Assembly: GCA_005888425.1 (NCBI GenBank)
Contig: VAZF01000050.1
Location: 1 to 7,482 of the forward strand
DNA: 7,482 nucleotides
Source of the DNA: Alphaproteobacteria bacterium
GTDB taxonomy: Bacteria > Pseudomonadota > Alphaproteobacteria > ATCC43930 > CGMCC-115725
Direction of reading: 5' to 3'
A program made the translations under genes and the position numbers. The notes under the pieces were generated by a model. It searched no databases. It was given only the letters and a program-made list of their open reading frames with translations, and was not told where the DNA came from. Each line of letters opens with the position of its first letter. The stretch's first letter is position 1. Below are positions 5,884-7,482 of the stretch, piece after piece.

Positions 5884-7137
5884 TTATGAACCCGAGGGGC
5901 CGCCTCGGTTCTGGAGCTGATCGAGGCTGTAGCCGGCGACCTGCTTGTACCGATCCGACAGCGCGCGCAACTCGTCCTGCGTGATGAAATCGTCGAGTTT
6001 CTCGAACGGCCGGTCGCCGGTCAGCTCCTCGACCTTGATGTTGATGAAATCGGGCGGCGAGGTGCGGTTCGTCCGGACGACATCGGCGGCCGGGCCGGCG
6101 CGGATCGCCTCATAGGCGTGCAGCGCAGCGACCGGCTCGGCCTCCTCGCACAAGCAGTCGGCGAGCACGCGCGCATCGACCAGCCCCTGCGCCGAGCCGT
6201 TCGAGCCGCGCGGGTACATCGGATGCGCCGCATCGCCCGCCAGGGTGACGCGGCCGAACGACCAGCGCTCGATCGGGTCCTTGTCCACCATCGGGTATTC
6301 GAAAATGACATCGGCGCGGCGGATCAGCTCGGCAACATCGAGCCAGTCGAAGCGCCAGCTCTCATAGAGATGAATGAAATCGTCGAGCCGGCCCGGTTTG
6401 TTCCAGTCGTTCTGCTGCTCGCCGCCGGTCTGGATCTCGGTTGTCCAGTTGATCAGCTGGTTTCCGTTGCCGTCGACATTGTCGATAATCGGGTAGATGA
6501 CGATCTTGCCGGTGCGGATCGAGCCGACCCGCATATAGGTGCGGCCGGTCAGGATCGGCGGCCGGCGCGTGACGCCGCGCCAGGTGTTGATGCCGGTGAA
6601 GACGAGCTGCTCGCCGGGATAGAATTGGGCGCGCACCGTCGAATTAACGCCGTCACAGCCGACAGCGATGTCCGCCGGTACCGGCGGGCACGTGGCGCCG
6701 GTGCTCGTCTCCTGGAAATGCAAGGTAACCCCGGCATCGTCCTGCTCGACGCGAACGCAGCGCCGGTCGGTGACGATGCGGTCGCGGCCGAGCCGCTCGA
6801 GCGCGGCCTGGTATAAAACGCGGTGCAGCCGCCCGCGGTGCATGCCCAATTCCGGTATGTCGTACCCCGCAAAGCGGCCGCGCGGCTCGCGGTAGATCAG
6901 CTGTCCGAACCGGTTGAAGAAGCAGCTCTCCCGGTTCTCGATGCCGAGCGGTTCGAGGATCGCCTGCAGGCCGAGCCGCGCCAATTCGCGCATCGCGTGC
7001 GGCAAAAGCGTGATGCCGACGCCGAGCTCCTTGACCTCCGGCACCGCCTCGTAGACCCGGCACTGGAGCCCGCGCTGCTGCAGGTTCAGAGCGAGACCGA
7101 GCCCGGCGATGCCGCCCCCGACAATCGCGATCTCCAT
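5884..7137 (-). CDS. FAD-dependent monooxygenase, PhzS-like flavin oxidoreductase
   Basis: A 417-residue class A flavoprotein monooxygenase of the p-hydroxybenzoate hydroxylase fold. These soluble enzymes use NAD(P)H and O2 to hydroxylate ring compounds. The FAD-binding Rossmann motif is GGGIAG at 7-12 with the ribose-binding Glu30 ending the second strand. Next come GVGITLLPHAMREL at 39-52, HRGRLH at 100-105, the GCDGVNSTVR segment at 160-169, and the second flavin motif GDAAHPMYPRGSNG at 301-314. The GVGI-LLPHA and HRGRLH segments resemble the group containing PhzS (5-methylphenazine-1-carboxylate monooxygenase) and related flavin-dependent oxidoreductases rather than UbiH or MhpA. ATG 7137 is fixed by AGGAGA (plus 7144-7149) six bases upstream and by the Rossmann strand starting at residue 2. 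The same frame is open to 7380 but that stretch overlaps the divergent methyltransferase. Fold and cofactor are firm; substrate is unknown. Confidence 0.9.
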   Translation of the reverse strand: MEIAIVGGGIAGLGLALNLQQRGLQCRVYEAVPEVKELGVGITLLPHAMRELARLGLQAILEPLGIENRESCFFNRFGQLIYREPRGRFAGYDIPELGMHRGRLHRVLYQAALERLGRDRIVTDRRCVRVEQDDAGVTLHFQETSTGATCPPVPADIAVGCDGVNSTVRAQFYPGEQLVFTGINTWRGVTRRPPILTGRTYMRVGSIRTGKIVIYPIIDNVDGNGNQLINWTTEIQTGGEQQNDWNKPGRLDDFIHLYESWRFDWLDVAELIRRADVIFEYPMVDKDPIERWSFGRVTLAGDAAHPMYPRGSNGSAQGLVDARVLADCLCEEAEPVAALHAYEAIRAGPAADVVRTNRTSPPDFINIKVEELTGDRPFEKLDDFITQDELRALSDRYKQVAGYSLDQLQNRGGPSGS

Positions 7138-7198
7138 CGCTCGTCTCCTGCCTGATGCGCTGCTATCGTCGGCGCTGGCCGGAACGAGGGCAAGCAGC
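7138..7198. promoter_or_regulatory. 61-base divergent spacer between monooxygenase and methyltransferase genes
   Basis: Only 61 bases separate the two start codons and both ribosome binding sites lie within them (AGGAGA on the minus strand at 7144-7149, GAGGG on the plus strand at 7186-7190). Two full promoters can hardly fit without overlapping each other or the coding ends, so the genes may be co-regulated or one may be read from inside its neighbour. I could not identify convincing -35/-10 pairs. Confidence 0.35.
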
Positions 7199-7482
7199 AT
7201 GAGTTTCGATCCGGAGGCGGTGCGCGCCTTCGAGCATGCCGGCTGGCAAGAGGCGGCGGCCGAATACGAGGCGACCTTCGCGCAGGCGACGGCGCCGTTT
7301 GTCGAGGCATTGCTCGATGCCGCCGGGACTGGGGCCGGCATGAAGCTGCTCGACGTGTGTTGCGGCACGGGGATCGTCACGGCAGCAGCGGCGGCGCGCG
7401 GTGCGTCGGTGGTCGGGCTCGACTTCTCACCCGCGATGCTGCGTCAAGCACGGCAAGGACATCCGCACCTCCATTTGGACGA
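7199..7482 (+). CDS. Class I SAM-dependent methyltransferase, N-terminal part (3' end outside window)
   Basis: The first 94 codons of a methyltransferase with the Rossmann-like SAM-binding fold. Motif I is LLDVCCGTG at 50-58, the glycine-rich loop that holds the SAM methionine. The next strand, VVGLDFSPAML at 71-81, places Asp75 where the acidic residue binding the SAM ribose is expected. Residues 1-47 form a helical N-terminus (MSFDPEAVRAFEHAGWQEAA) that shapes the substrate side in small-molecule methyltransferases. The start is ATG 7199 with GAGGG eight bases upstream. Codon use is strongly G/C at third positions, as in the neighbours. The CCGTG variant of the usual xCGTG loop is common in UbiE-like members, so ubiquinone, phenolic or similar small-molecule methylation is possible, but the substrate-recognition region is not in the window. 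Confidence 0.85.
   Translation, partial: MSFDPEAVRAFEHAGWQEAAAEYEATFAQATAPFVEALLDAAGTGAGMKLLDVCCGTGIVTAAAAARGASVVGLDFSPAMLRQARQGHPHLHLD

Noticed and set aside
7138..7380. N-terminal extension of the monooxygenase by 81 codons
   Set aside because: The Rossmann strand starts at residue 2 from ATG 7137, a strong AGGAGA site precedes that ATG, and the extension lies opposite the clear methyltransferase coding sequence.
1..7482. CRISPR array, tRNA or rRNA gene, insertion sequence, or defence or toxin-antitoxin system
   Set aside because: No regularly spaced direct repeats, cloverleaf-like segments, transposase motifs or small paired genes were seen; nearly all sequence is accounted for by recognised metabolic and transport genes.

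Overview
The window is GC-rich, and its reading frames use G or C at almost every third codon position. The gene families, the tandem kup pair and the style of intergenic palindrome all fit an alphaproteobacterium, most likely of the Rhizobiales (Bradyrhizobium/Rhodopseudomonas type) or a relative. The placement rests on general resemblance; no search was run.

Layout, left to right. (1) The last 30 codons of a plus-strand membrane protein (1-95). (2) A minus-strand VOC-fold protein resembling an extradiol dioxygenase (145-690). (3) A divergent RraA-family protein, aldolase or decarboxylase type (813-1520). (4) A 210-base gap with a nested palindromic repeat (1563-1667) between convergent genes. 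(5) Two tandem minus-strand KUP potassium transporter genes: kup copy A (3685-5610) is upstream and intact, copy B (1731-3618) is downstream and broken by one frameshift. (6) A 273-base gap upstream of kup copy A with two small palindromes. (7) A minus-strand flavin monooxygenase of the PhzS-like type (5884-7137). (8) The start of a divergent class I SAM-dependent methyltransferase (7199 to the window end).

How the genes may work together. The left block (membrane protein tail, VOC protein, RraA protein) looks like a piece of a small organic-acid or aromatic catabolism locus. The middle block is potassium uptake: both copies encode proton-coupled K+ symporters of the inner membrane. The right block pairs a ring-hydroxylating type of flavoenzyme with a divergent methyltransferase across 61 bases. 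Nothing in the sequence ties the three blocks into one pathway.

Most of the window is ordinary chromosomal content and I found no clear new system. The most checkable oddity is the frameshift in kup copy B. It is explained exactly by loss of one GC dinucleotide inside a GCGCGC-type run: restoring two bases gives a 629-residue protein with no other lesion. That pattern suggests either a very recent mutation or a base-calling or assembly error.
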